Shown here one piece after another: positions 16,736 through 25,178 of a stretch of 57,375 nt of DNA. Source of the stretch: an uncultured Christensenellaceae bacterium (GTDB taxonomy: Bacteria; Bacillota; Clostridia; Christensenellales; Borkfalkiaceae). The translations under genes and the position numbers were made by a program. How positions within the stretch are numbered: the stretch's first letter is position 1; each line of letters starts with the position of its first letter. The stretch is taken from the NCBI GenBank assembly GCA_910588645.1, contig CAJUOY010000012.1:1-57375 (forward strand), given 5' to 3'. Below the pieces are notes generated by a model that saw nothing but the letters and a program-made list of their open reading frames with translations, ran no database searches and had not been told where the DNA came from.

Positions 16736-19216
16736 AAATTTTATCTGCATAACTCCGTCGGGATAATCAGACTTGTGCTTCATAGCGACTACCTGCTTTA
16801 CTTCGGAAATACCGTTTAACGGCTTGCCTTTGAAAACACGGTTTTCGATGGGAATTTCCTCGGTGTCGATTTCAACAACTTGTTTATTGTTACAAGTTAT
16901 TGCAAGACTGTAAGGAATGGTGACGTAGTTTGCGAAAAGTATATCGCCCTTGCCCTTTATGTCGGCGATCATTACGCCCTTCGAACCCCTGTTATAGGTG
17001 TCGAATAGGGAAGCGATTACCCGCTTAAATCCGTCCAAAGAAGTTACAACTATTATTTCGCCCTCGCCGTTTTGCTGGGTAGCGAAAATAATTTCGTCGC
17101 CGTCGTTCAGCCCCATACCCTTGACGCCGCCAGCGACGCGGCCCTGAACGGGAACGTCGTCTTTAGCGGCGGACAGGCACATAGCGTGCTTTGTTACAAA
17201 CAGCATTGTAGAGAACTCGTCCGCATCGTAATGTTCGACTGACAAAAGTTCGTCCTTATCTTTTAATTTGAAAGCGGGAGTAAGTTTTTTGATCCCTTCA
17301 AACTCGCTCCAAAGCGTACGCTTTACCGCGCCGAGCTTTGTCATAAACAGCAGTTCGCCGTCAAACTTGGTTTCGGTCGCAAAAAGTTTTATTACCCGCT
17401 CGTTCTTAGCGGCGCTTTCGCATATTTTGTCGAATTTTATACCGGGCGAACGCCAGTCGACAGGTTCGCATTCGCTGAGGTCGATCTTAAAACAGTTGCC
17501 CAAATTTGTGAAAGCATACAACGACGATTCATTTGAGCATACGACCACTTGTCTGAATATAATGGAGGGCGAAGAGGACAAGGCAAGCTTTTTGCTTTTT
17601 TGCGTGTCAAATTCATCCTGAACCATAAACTTAAGGTTGTAATCGGAAGTGATGCATACAGCCCAGAAACCGACTTTGACCTTTATATCCGCTCGGCGGG
17701 AAACAATCTCCTCCGCCTTTTCGACTATTTTCGTGCGGCGCTCGCTCTTATACTTGAGCTTTATTTCGGTCATTTCGTCCTTGACGATCTTCCACTGCAA
17801 GTCCTTGTCGTCAAGCACCTTTTCAAGCCAGGCAATGCGCTTTTTGAGATCGGCAAGTTCCTTTTCGAGTTTGGCGACCTCCAACTTTGCAAGGCGCGCA
17901 AGTCTCAGATCCAAAATTGCCTGCGCCTGCTTGTCCGAAAGCGAGAACCTTTCCATCAATTTGTTTCTCGCGTCCGAGGTGTTTTCAGCCTTTTTGATTA
18001 TTTTAACGACTTCGTCGACGTTGTGAACACCGACGATAAGACCTTCGAGTATATGACAGCGGGCAAGCGCTTCCTTGAGCTCGTACTTACATCTGCGCAC
18101 AATGACGGTACGCTGATAGTTGGTATAGTATCTGATTATATCCAACAGTCCCAACTGTTTGGGCTTGCCGCCGGCTATCGCAACCATATTTATACCGAAG
18201 GTGCATTCGAGATCGGTATACTTAAACAGGGCGTTCAATATTACGTCGACTTCCGCTTCCTTTTTAACTGCTATAACCGCGCGCATACCCGTACGGTCGG
18301 ACTCGTCGACAATATCCGCAATGCCGGAAAGGAGTTCCTTTTTCTCCTCTTTAAGGAGCATTATCTTTCTCAAAAGCTCGGCTTTATTAGTCTGATAAGG
18401 CAACTCGGTTATAACTATTAGTTTCTTCCCGTGATCGCCCTGTTCGACCGCATACTTTGCGCGGAGAGTAATTTTACCCTTTCCCGTCTCGTAAGCCTTT
18501 TTAAGCTCGTTTGCGATAATATAACCGCCCGTAGAAAAATCGGGACCGGGAATGATTTTCATCATCTCGTTCAAAGTAATGCGGTTATTATCTATATAGG
18601 CACAGCAACCGTCGATCACCTCGGCAAGATTATGGGTGGGAATATTCGTAGCAAGACCTACCGCAATACCGTTGGCGCCGTTTACGAGAAGGTTGGGAAA
18701 TTTCCCAGGCAAAATGTCGGGTTCCAGTAACGAATCGTCGAAGTTGAATGAAAACGGAATGGTCTCCTTTTCGAGATCCTTTAAAAGTTCCAAAGCAAGG
18801 GGTTCCAACCTTGCTTCGGTATATCTCATAGCCGCCGCCGAATCCCCGTCCACGGAACCGAAGTTACCGTGACCGTTTACAAGCGTCATCCGCATATTGA
18901 ACGGCTGAGCCATACGAACCATTGCGTCGTAAACCGAGCTGTCTCCGTGCGGGTGATACTTACCCATACAATCGCCGACGATACGCGCCGACTTTTTATG
19001 AGGCTTATCGGGAGTAAGTCCCATTTCGTACATAGTGTACAGAATGCGCCTTTGAACGGGTTTTAAGCCGTCCTCAACTCGGGGCAGAGCTCTGTCTAAA
19101 ATGACGAACTCCGCATACGGCAGCATAGAGCCGGGCATTACCTCTTCAATGCTCTGTACATAAATATTACCTTGGGGAATGGACGTCTGAACGCCGTTGT
19201 TAGTCTTTTTATTCAT
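16733..19216 (-). CDS. parC: DNA topoisomerase IV subunit A (ParC; GyrA family)
   Basis: This 827-residue protein is a type IIA topoisomerase breakage-reunion subunit. It shows the DNA gate helix with KKSARIVGDCMGKYHPHGDSSVYD and the catalytic tyrosine in AAMRYTEARL, followed by a coiled region and a C-terminal beta-pinwheel. The quinolone-resistance positions equivalent to GyrA 83 and 87 are Ser and Asp, the sensitive state. No QRRGGKG-type GyrA box is visible, which favours ParC (decatenation) over gyrase. The start overlaps the ParE stop as TGATG. Family membership is certain; ParC rather than GyrA is likely. Confidence 0.85.
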   Translation of the reverse strand: MNKKTNNGVQTSIPQGNIYVQSIEEVMPGSMLPYAEFVILDRALPRVEDGLKPVQRRILYTMYEMGLTPDKPHKKSARIVGDCMGKYHPHGDSSVYDAMVRMAQPFNMRMTLVNGHGNFGSVDGDSAAAMRYTEARLEPLALELLKDLEKETIPFSFNFDDSLLEPDILPGKFPNLLVNGANGIAVGLATNIPTHNLAEVIDGCCAYIDNNRITLNEMMKIIPGPDFSTGGYIIANELKKAYETGKGKITLRAKYAVEQGDHGKKLIVITELPYQTNKAELLRKIMLLKEEKKELLSGIADIVDESDRTGMRAVIAVKKEAEVDVILNALFKYTDLECTFGINMVAIAGGKPKQLGLLDIIRYYTNYQRTVIVRRCKYELKEALARCHILEGLIVGVHNVDEVVKIIKKAENTSDARNKLMERFSLSDKQAQAILDLRLARLAKLEVAKLEKELADLKKRIAWLEKVLDDKDLQWKIVKDEMTEIKLKYKSERRTKIVEKAEEIVSRRADIKVKVGFWAVCITSDYNLKFMVQDEFDTQKSKKLALSSSPSIIFRQVVVCSNESSLYAFTNLGNCFKIDLSECEPVDWRSPGIKFDKICESAAKNERVIKLFATETKFDGELLFMTKLGAVKRTLWSEFEGIKKLTPAFKLKDKDELLSVEHYDADEFSTMLFVTKHAMCLSAAKDDVPVQGRVAGGVKGMGLNDGDEIIFATQQNGEGEIIVVTSLDGFKRVIASLFDTYNRGSKGVMIADIKGKGDILFANYVTIPYSLAITCNNKQVVEIDTEEIPIENRVFKGKPLNGISEVKQVVAMKHKSDYPDGVMQIKF

Positions 19217-21294
19217 CAGACTTCCTCCCCTATTTTATGCTCCTGCTTGAAGTGAACTTTTTCTATAAAGCCGTCCACCTTGTTGAAATTGGCGTTCTGC
19301 GCGAGGAAATCTTTTCTTCCGTCGACCTTGTCGCCCATAAGCATATCAATAATATCGGCCGCCTGCGCCGCGTTTTCTATCGTAACTTGTATGAGATTGC
19401 GCGTCGCGGGATCCATAGTCGTTTCCCATAACTGATCGGCAGACATCTCTCCAAGTCCCTTATAACGTTGCAAGGAATATCCCCTGCCCACCTTTTTTAT
19501 CTTGGCGTCCAGTTCACTGTCGTCGTAAGCGTATTCCACTACGTCCTTTTTGTATACCTTGTAAAGGGGCGGCATACCTATATAGACGCAACCCGAATTT
19601 ACGAGATCGCGCATATATTTGAAAAAGAAAGTCAGAAGAATACAGCGTATATGCATTCCGTCCTGATCGGCATCGGAAAGTATAATTACCTTTTTATATT
19701 TTGTCTTTTCTATATCGAAAGAACGGTTGAAGCCCGCGCCAATCGCGGATATAAGCGTCTTTATTTCCTCGTTTTGAAGAGCTTGCAGCGCCGTCTTTTT
19801 CTGTACGTTCAAAGGCTTTCCGCGTAAGGGAAGTATAGACTGGAACTGCCTTACTCTGGCCTGTTTTGCAGTACCGCCCGCGGAATCTCCTTCGACTATA
19901 AACAGCTCGTTCATTTCGGGATTTCTTCCAGAACAGGCCGCAAGCTTGCCTACGAGATTGAGCCCGTCGTTTTCAGACGCAGCCTTTGCGACGTCGCGCT
20001 CCGCGCGGTGCTTAATTCTGTCGTCGGCGGCGAATTTCGCCTTTTGCGCGATACTGTCGAATACAGGTCTATTACTGCGGTCCGCAATAAGGGATTTAAG
20101 CCCCTCTATTACGACCTGCTCCACGGCGGGCTTGACCTCGGGGTTTCCGAGCTTTGTCTTTGTCTGCCCCTCGAACTGCACGTTATTCATCTTGACGGTG
20201 AGTACCGCGGTCAAACCTTCCTTAATATCGTCTGCAATAAAGGGCGAATCCTTTGCTTTTAATACACCGTTGCTTCTGGCGTAGTCGTTCAAGGTTTTTA
20301 AAAGTCCGTTATAAAAACCCGTTTCGTGATAACCGCCCTCCACGGTGGAAATATTGTTTACAAAGGAAAACATATTTTCGTTGTCGTCCTTGGTATGACT
20401 GAACGAAAACTCCACCTTGATTTTACCGGCGGGTGCGCCCTTTACGTGTATATCCTTGATTGCCGAATAATACACGGGCTGATGATATAGCGCGGACTTG
20501 TCCCCGCTCATATGTTTAACGAAATCTGTAATACCGCCGTCGTATCTGTAAGTCGCGGGCTCGCGTTGAGGCTGTAAAACTTTGACGGCAACGGGGTTGC
20601 CTTCGTCGTCCACGCCGTCCTCATACGAGTACACTTCTCTTTCGTCTATAAAGTTAATGCGCACTCCCTTATTCAGATAAGCCAGCTCCCTGAGACGCTG
20701 AGCCACGGTATCGTAATTCCACTCCACCGTTTCGAACACTTCTTTGTCGGGCATAAACCTTACGAAAGTTCCCTTTTCTGTGGTCTTTGTCCCGGTATTT
20801 TCAAGCGGGCCGACGGGAACGCCGCAATGCCACTTTTTGCGGTCCTTGTCATACGTGCTTTTAAAGCCCATTTTAAAGACCGTTCCGCGGTAAACTTCAA
20901 CGTTTAACCACTCGGAAAGCGCGTTGGTAACGGACGCGCCCACGCCGTGAAGGCCGCCCGAAAAGGCGTAATTGGCGCTGTCGAACTTACCGCCCGCGTG
21001 CAGTTTGGTAAATATTATTTCCACGCCGCTCATCTTGACTTTGGAATTTACGTCGGTAGGCATTCCGCGTCCGTTGTCGCGAACGGAAGCGGAGCCGTCC
21101 TTCCAAAGTTGTACGGTAATTTCATCCGCGTAACCGTTGGCAGCTTCGTCTATTGAGTTGTCGACGATTTCCCAAAGTATATGATGAAGGCCCTTTACGC
21201 CGGTGGAACCGATATACATACCCGGTCTCACACGCACTGCTTCAAGCCCTTCCAATATTTTTAAATCATCAGCATTGTAACTTTTTTCCGCCAT
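19216..21294 (-). CDS. parE: DNA topoisomerase IV subunit B (ParE; GyrB family)
   Basis: The 692-residue ATPase subunit has the GHKL nucleotide site (EIVDNSIDEAANG, DNGRGMP, GGLHGVGASVTNALS), the transducer domain and the TOPRIM metal site (EGDSAGGTAKQAR, ILSDADQDGMHI). It ends with the C-terminal QRYKGLGEM segment. Together with the next gene it forms the A2B2 enzyme that unlinks replicated chromosomes. It is the first gene of a two-gene operon with its own promoter. GyrB-versus-ParE assignment rests mainly on the partner's missing GyrA box. Confidence 0.85.
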   Translation of the reverse strand: MAEKSYNADDLKILEGLEAVRVRPGMYIGSTGVKGLHHILWEIVDNSIDEAANGYADEITVQLWKDGSASVRDNGRGMPTDVNSKVKMSGVEIIFTKLHAGGKFDSANYAFSGGLHGVGASVTNALSEWLNVEVYRGTVFKMGFKSTYDKDRKKWHCGVPVGPLENTGTKTTEKGTFVRFMPDKEVFETVEWNYDTVAQRLRELAYLNKGVRINFIDEREVYSYEDGVDDEGNPVAVKVLQPQREPATYRYDGGITDFVKHMSGDKSALYHQPVYYSAIKDIHVKGAPAGKIKVEFSFSHTKDDNENMFSFVNNISTVEGGYHETGFYNGLLKTLNDYARSNGVLKAKDSPFIADDIKEGLTAVLTVKMNNVQFEGQTKTKLGNPEVKPAVEQVVIEGLKSLIADRSNRPVFDSIAQKAKFAADDRIKHRAERDVAKAASENDGLNLVGKLAACSGRNPEMNELFIVEGDSAGGTAKQARVRQFQSILPLRGKPLNVQKKTALQALQNEEIKTLISAIGAGFNRSFDIEKTKYKKVIILSDADQDGMHIRCILLTFFFKYMRDLVNSGCVYIGMPPLYKVYKKDVVEYAYDDSELDAKIKKVGRGYSLQRYKGLGEMSADQLWETTMDPATRNLIQVTIENAAQAADIIDMLMGDKVDGRKDFLAQNANFNKVDGFIEKVHFKQEHKIGEEV

Positions 21295-21327
21295 ATTTAT
21301 CCCTTAAATAGTGCTTTTAACCGTATA

Positions 21328-21356
21328 ATTATACCATATTGCCAAAATTTTGTAAA
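21328..21356 (-). promoter_or_regulatory. Promoter of parE-parC
   Basis: On the minus strand TTTACA (21351-21356), 17 bases, TATAAT (21328-21333), about 35 bases before the parE ATG. Confidence 0.8.
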
Positions 21357-21367
21357 GTATATGGGTT

Positions 21368-21401
21368 GAAAAAATTTCCGCGCGGATTTACCGCGCGGAA
21401 A
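21368..21401 (-). terminator. Terminator of the FtsZ-like/VirD4-like operon
   Basis: An 11-bp GC-rich stem (TTTCCGCGCGG/CCGCGCGGAAA) followed on the minus strand by ATTTTTT ends the operon just after the HAD gene. Confidence 0.9.
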
Positions 21402-21406
21402 CCTGA

Positions 21407-21877
21407 TTATTCTTCCGTAAGCAATTCTATAGCTTTTTTTACGTGATTTTCTTCCAAGCCAAGACCAAACCGCGGGTTTGTCTTTATAAACCGCGGGGAA
21501 AGATCCGCCCAGCCGAAGCCGTAGTCGTCGATTATAACAAACTTTTCAACGTCTTTCGCACTCTCGAGCCATCGCTTTACCTCGTCTATGCGATTGGCAC
21601 TTATGTCCCAAAAGGGTGTTTTATCGTAAATTTCAAGCCCGTATTTGGCAAAAGTATAGGTGATATACGCGCCTTCCACGTCGCATTTTTGTATATCCTT
21701 TTCCCAATGCTCTCTCCAGGTCGAGCTCAAAACTATGACCGCGCCCGTTTGGTCTACTATCTGTTTTACAAGCGGCAGTCTGCTTTCGTCTATATCCGTA
21801 AGCTCGTTCCAGTTCCTCCGCCTGTCGTATGCGCCCGAGTTCAACACTCCGTCGATGTCAAGAAAAATAACTTTCAT
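21407..21877 (-). CDS. HAD-superfamily protein (HAD_SAK-like)
   Basis: The 156-residue protein opens with the HAD motif I FLDIDGVLNS (Asp7 nucleophile, Asp9 acid/base). It has motif II Ser in VLSSTWREHW and motif IV acidic pair in FVIIDDYGF. The layout fits the small HAD domain named for Swiss-Army-Knife RNA-repair proteins, which act on phosphate ends, though stand-alone members have unknown substrates. AGGAGG lies 6 bases before the start and overlaps the stop of the FtsZ-like gene, so it is the last gene of that operon. Its link to the cytoskeletal genes is by co-transcription only. Confidence 0.8.
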   Translation of the reverse strand: MKVIFLDIDGVLNSGAYDRRRNWNELTDIDESRLPLVKQIVDQTGAVIVLSSTWREHWEKDIQKCDVEGAYITYTFAKYGLEIYDKTPFWDISANRIDEVKRWLESAKDVEKFVIIDDYGFGWADLSPRFIKTNPRFGLGLEENHVKKAIELLTEE

Positions 21878-21888
21878 TTAAAACCTCC

Positions 21889-23478
21889 TCAATATTTGCG
21901 GGCAGCCAAAACGGAAATTACCGTACCCTTTTCTATTTTACCCGCCGCGAACGCCGCCAACGGCGAAACGCCCGTAACTTTTTTTATTGCATCCTTGATC
22001 TTTTTCTTTTGTTCTTCCTCTAATACTTCCGTGGTTTCCACAAGAACAACCGCGCCCGCAAACTCCCCCTTGTCCTCAGGTGTAAGGCAATCTTCAAAAG
22101 CTATTTTTACCAAGCTTTCAAATTCCTCGCCGTCATCGCCGACAGCCCGCCCCGCACGGACAATATTTTTTTTGCGTATTGCCGCCGTGAACTCTTCTAT
22201 TCCGAAGCCCTCGTTCTCCCCGTCCGAACATAGCGGGCGTATAAGATTTTCTATCCCGCCTATCCACTTTTCTCTGCATTGATCGAAAAGTCTGATGTTA
22301 TTGTCGGAAATTTCCGTACCCCTGTTATTCGGTATCAAAATTACGTTGTCGGAAGCAAGTCTCAATTTTAATGCGGCGGCGGCCGCTCTTTTCTGCCTTA
22401 CCTCGCCTTCGAAACTGAACGGCATACTCACCGCGGCAACAGTCATAATGTTCATTTCGTTTGCGACTTCGGTTGCATACAATGCGCTTCCCGTACCCGT
22501 ACCGCCGCCGAGCCCTGTAACGATCACCGCAAGATCGGCTCCGCGCAAAGCTTTTACCAGTTCGGCTTTAGAGGCCGAGGCAAGCATTTTGCCGACCTCT
22601 ACGTCGACCGCAGGAATCAACCTCTGCGCCGACGTACCTAGCAGAATTTTATTTTTACAGGCGGACGCCCAAAGCGCGGCCTCGTCCCTGTCTACAACTA
22701 TATATTCTACATTGGACGCAACGTTTTCGCGCTTTTTTATAAGCTCCTCTACAATGGACGTACCCGCCCTGCCGAAGCCTATAACCTTGATTACTGGAGA
22801 ACTTTTATTACTCTCATCCTCTTGCGTTGTGCACGGTTCCGAGATCTCATCATCTTCTTCATCTTCATCATCGTCATAGTCGTCATAGTCATCGTCGTCT
22901 TCATCATCGTCATCGAAGACATTTTCCAAGTCGTCATCGTCGTCGGGATCCTCCGACATATCTTCTATTTCCGGCAAGCGGAGCGCCGCAGGCGTCAATC
23001 TGTATTCGCCCGGCGCCTGCCCGCATTCCACGTAACCCGCTTCCCGCAACTTTCTCAATATTCTATGCACAGAATAATATGAAACGCAGAAATTGCGCAT
23101 AAAATCGTTTATGCTTATCCTGTTTTCCCTTATAAAAAATTCCAACGCTTCCATATAGTCGCTCTCGTGCAGAACTTTTCTGTGCCCTGCGGAAAGATCG
23201 CGCATCATACAATCAGTCTTACCGTGATGACCGGAACCGAGATAATCGAATCTTCTTGGCCTTTGCGCGCGATATTTTTCCACAGGCGAATGTTCCTCAC
23301 GCTTGCATACGGAAAACATAATCCCGCCCGCGTATTCAATATATTTTTGCTCTACCAGTTCATTAACCAAATAACTTGCTTGCCTGTACGTCAGTTCGAG
23401 GTCCACCTGCATCTGCGGAATACTTATCTGCCGTGATCTCGAGGCATAATATTTTACGTCGTCTAAAATATTTTTCAT
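21889..23478 (-). CDS. FtsZ/tubulin-like GTPase fused to two FtsK-gamma-like winged helices
   Basis: This 529-residue chain has three parts. Residues ~5-55 (QISIPQMQVDLELTYRQASY) and ~107-163 (ISINDFMRNFCVSYYSVHRI) each resemble the FtsK gamma winged helix that reads KOPS-type DNA sites. Residues ~172-212 are almost all Asp/Glu. Residues ~228-529 are an FtsZ-family GTPase: T1 GFGRAGTS, T3 VDVEVGKMLASAS, the tubulin signature GGGTGTG at 324-330, and SMPFSFEGEVRQKRA and LIPNNRG. The T7 loop, normally NxDxxD, reads GFGIEE, so the catalytic aspartates are changed. The FtsZ C-terminal tail is missing, so it is not the division FtsZ. It lies 17 bases after the VirD4-like gene. Likely a DNA-binding filament; function is inference. 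Confidence 0.85.
   Translation of the reverse strand: MKNILDDVKYYASRSRQISIPQMQVDLELTYRQASYLVNELVEQKYIEYAGGIMFSVCKREEHSPVEKYRAQRPRRFDYLGSGHHGKTDCMMRDLSAGHRKVLHESDYMEALEFFIRENRISINDFMRNFCVSYYSVHRILRKLREAGYVECGQAPGEYRLTPAALRLPEIEDMSEDPDDDDDLENVFDDDDEDDDDYDDYDDDEDEEDDEISEPCTTQEDESNKSSPVIKVIGFGRAGTSIVEELIKKRENVASNVEYIVVDRDEAALWASACKNKILLGTSAQRLIPAVDVEVGKMLASASKAELVKALRGADLAVIVTGLGGGTGTGSALYATEVANEMNIMTVAAVSMPFSFEGEVRQKRAAAAALKLRLASDNVILIPNNRGTEISDNNIRLFDQCREKWIGGIENLIRPLCSDGENEGFGIEEFTAAIRKKNIVRAGRAVGDDGEEFESLVKIAFEDCLTPEDKGEFAGAVVLVETTEVLEEEQKKKIKDAIKKVTGVSPLAAFAAGKIEKGTVISVLAARKY
22843..22950 (-). repeat. Low-complexity Asp/Glu codon tract
   Basis: A run of GAT, GAC and GAA triplets encodes the acidic linker of the FtsZ-like protein (about residues 177-212). 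Such tracts can change length by slippage, so linker length may vary among strains. Confidence 0.85.
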
Positions 23479-23495
23479 AATCTTTTACCCATTTA

Positions 23496-25178
23496 TCAAT
23501 CCCATATAGACGATCCCCTTGCGGGAACGTATGTGTACTGATAACGCTTTGAAAAGAGATTTACGGGGCAAAGATAGTCCTGTTCGGAGCTGATTTCACG
23601 GTCGGCGAACTCCTTGCAAAGATAATATCTTTCCAGCCTTGAAAACATCACGTACTCGCAGTTTGCCTCGGTAACTATACATTCTCCCGGTTCGAAATGC
23701 GAAAGCCTGCTCTTTGTTACAAGAGGTATAGTTTCAAACTGGTAATGCTCTATTTCCGTGCCCGTGCCGTTTAGCGCACTCAACGGGGAAACTCTTGTCT
23801 GCTCGCCGCACTCGTTGGAAAATTCCTTTAAAGTGTTGGGATTATTGCTTCCGAAAAATATATGAACGTTTAAATTGTCCTTGATAATCTCGGCTACGGC
23901 GTTGCCGTACACGCAGTTTAGCTGCGCGTAAGACTGGATAATGAGTATAAAGAATATACTTCTGCCCGCGCAAGCCGAAATTGTCGTTTCAAAGTCCCTG
24001 ATTGCGGGGAAGTTGCCGAATTCGTCTAAAATGAAATATAAAGGAACGTCAAGCTTGCCGCTTATTTTAGCGTTTGCCGTCTGAATAAAATATCTGTACG
24101 CATCCTGAACGAACAGACTTATCATACGGTAATGCGCCTTGACCTCGTCGCGGTAATCGATAAATATTACCGTCGGCTTTTCCACAACCTCTTCGAATCC
24201 GAAAGTGTTGCAGGATGTTATAAGCCTTATCGTGCTCTCTCTCAAAACGGAAATTTTTGCGGAAAGCGTGCTCATTATTCCCCTGCGCGTCACGGGCGCG
24301 TTCTGCAATAAAAGAGTTTTGGTAGCCGCAAGCGCCTTGGAATTTTCCCCTCTTCTCGAAAAATACCCCTGATCTTCAAACGAGCTACTGTCAGAAAAGG
24401 TAGACATCACTCTCAATATGGTATTGAAAGAAAAAGTGTCTTCCGTGATCTTATTGGGCTCGCCGTCGTCAAGTTCGCTGTCCTCCAACATTGCGAATAT
24501 GAATGCCTTGAACACCTCGCGCGCATTGTCCTCCCAGGTCGGATCCTTTGTACTCTGCGTCTCGATAACCATTCCAGCAAGAATATCCACGTCGTTGTAC
24601 ACGTCCTCTTTCAACATATTTATTTCCGTATTCAACGCTTCGTCGAGTTCGGGCTGACTGTCGTAAACTATGCCGTGAAATCTGTTTTTATATTTGCCTC
24701 CGTCCTTGACGACCTCAACTTCGTCGTAAACCTTGTCTATCTGCGCGTACTTTCTGAATATCGGCGTCATCGGGTTCCAGCATTCGCTGTGCCTGTAATC
24801 CCTGAAATTAAGCAGCCGAACGTTGTACCCCTGCTCTCTCAAAGCCGCGGCGGTGGTGCGGTATATTTCACCCTTGGGATCGGAAATTATCATCGACTTT
24901 TTTACATTTTGTCTTGCAAATGACAAAACGGTGGGAATTACGTACGAAGTGGTTTTGCCAAGCCTGGTTGCCGCTATAACGCCCACGTGATTGCCGTTTG
25001 TCGAGTAGGTCTGTACAAGTTTACCGTCGATGTATCTGCAGGCTTTCAATACCCCTGCGCCATCGAAATCTTTGAGATCGGAATAATCTACCGACACCAT
25101 ACCTCTTTCGGCAATCTCTTTGTAACTAACGAGACGGGTGTTTTCGTACCCGTCGAACAATCTCTTATCAACCGTCAT
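23496..25178 (-). CDS. Orphan soluble VirD4/TraG-like ATPase
   Basis: The 560-residue protein belongs to the VirD4/TraG coupling-protein family of the HerA-FtsK superfamily. It has a Walker A segment AATRLGKTTSYVIPT near residues 69-83, SDPKGE after it, a Walker B DEFGNFPAI near 386, and an IQSYAQL segment typical of TraG. Coupling proteins usually start with membrane helices; none is visible here. I chose the ATG at 25178 because GGAGGT lies 7 bases upstream, giving an 11-base overlap with the previous gene. No relaxase, VirB4 or other conjugation gene is near. It probably acts as a hexameric nucleic-acid or protein pump with the FtsZ-like protein encoded next door. Confidence 0.85.
   Translation of the reverse strand: MTVDKRLFDGYENTRLVSYKEIAERGMVSVDYSDLKDFDGAGVLKACRYIDGKLVQTYSTNGNHVGVIAATRLGKTTSYVIPTVLSFARQNVKKSMIISDPKGEIYRTTAAALREQGYNVRLLNFRDYRHSECWNPMTPIFRKYAQIDKVYDEVEVVKDGGKYKNRFHGIVYDSQPELDEALNTEINMLKEDVYNDVDILAGMVIETQSTKDPTWEDNAREVFKAFIFAMLEDSELDDGEPNKITEDTFSFNTILRVMSTFSDSSSFEDQGYFSRRGENSKALAATKTLLLQNAPVTRRGIMSTLSAKISVLRESTIRLITSCNTFGFEEVVEKPTVIFIDYRDEVKAHYRMISLFVQDAYRYFIQTANAKISGKLDVPLYFILDEFGNFPAIRDFETTISACAGRSIFFILIIQSYAQLNCVYGNAVAEIIKDNLNVHIFFGSNNPNTLKEFSNECGEQTRVSPLSALNGTGTEIEHYQFETIPLVTKSRLSHFEPGECIVTEANCEYVMFSRLERYYLCKEFADREISSEQDYLCPVNLFSKRYQYTYVPARGSSIWD

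Noticed and set aside
17549..18421. A 290-codon rightward frame opposite parC
   Set aside because: Antisense shadow of a full-length conserved topoisomerase gene.
23496..25178. Integrated conjugative element, because of the VirD4-like gene
   Set aside because: No relaxase, VirB-type genes, integrase or attachment repeats; the gene lies in an operon between core genes.
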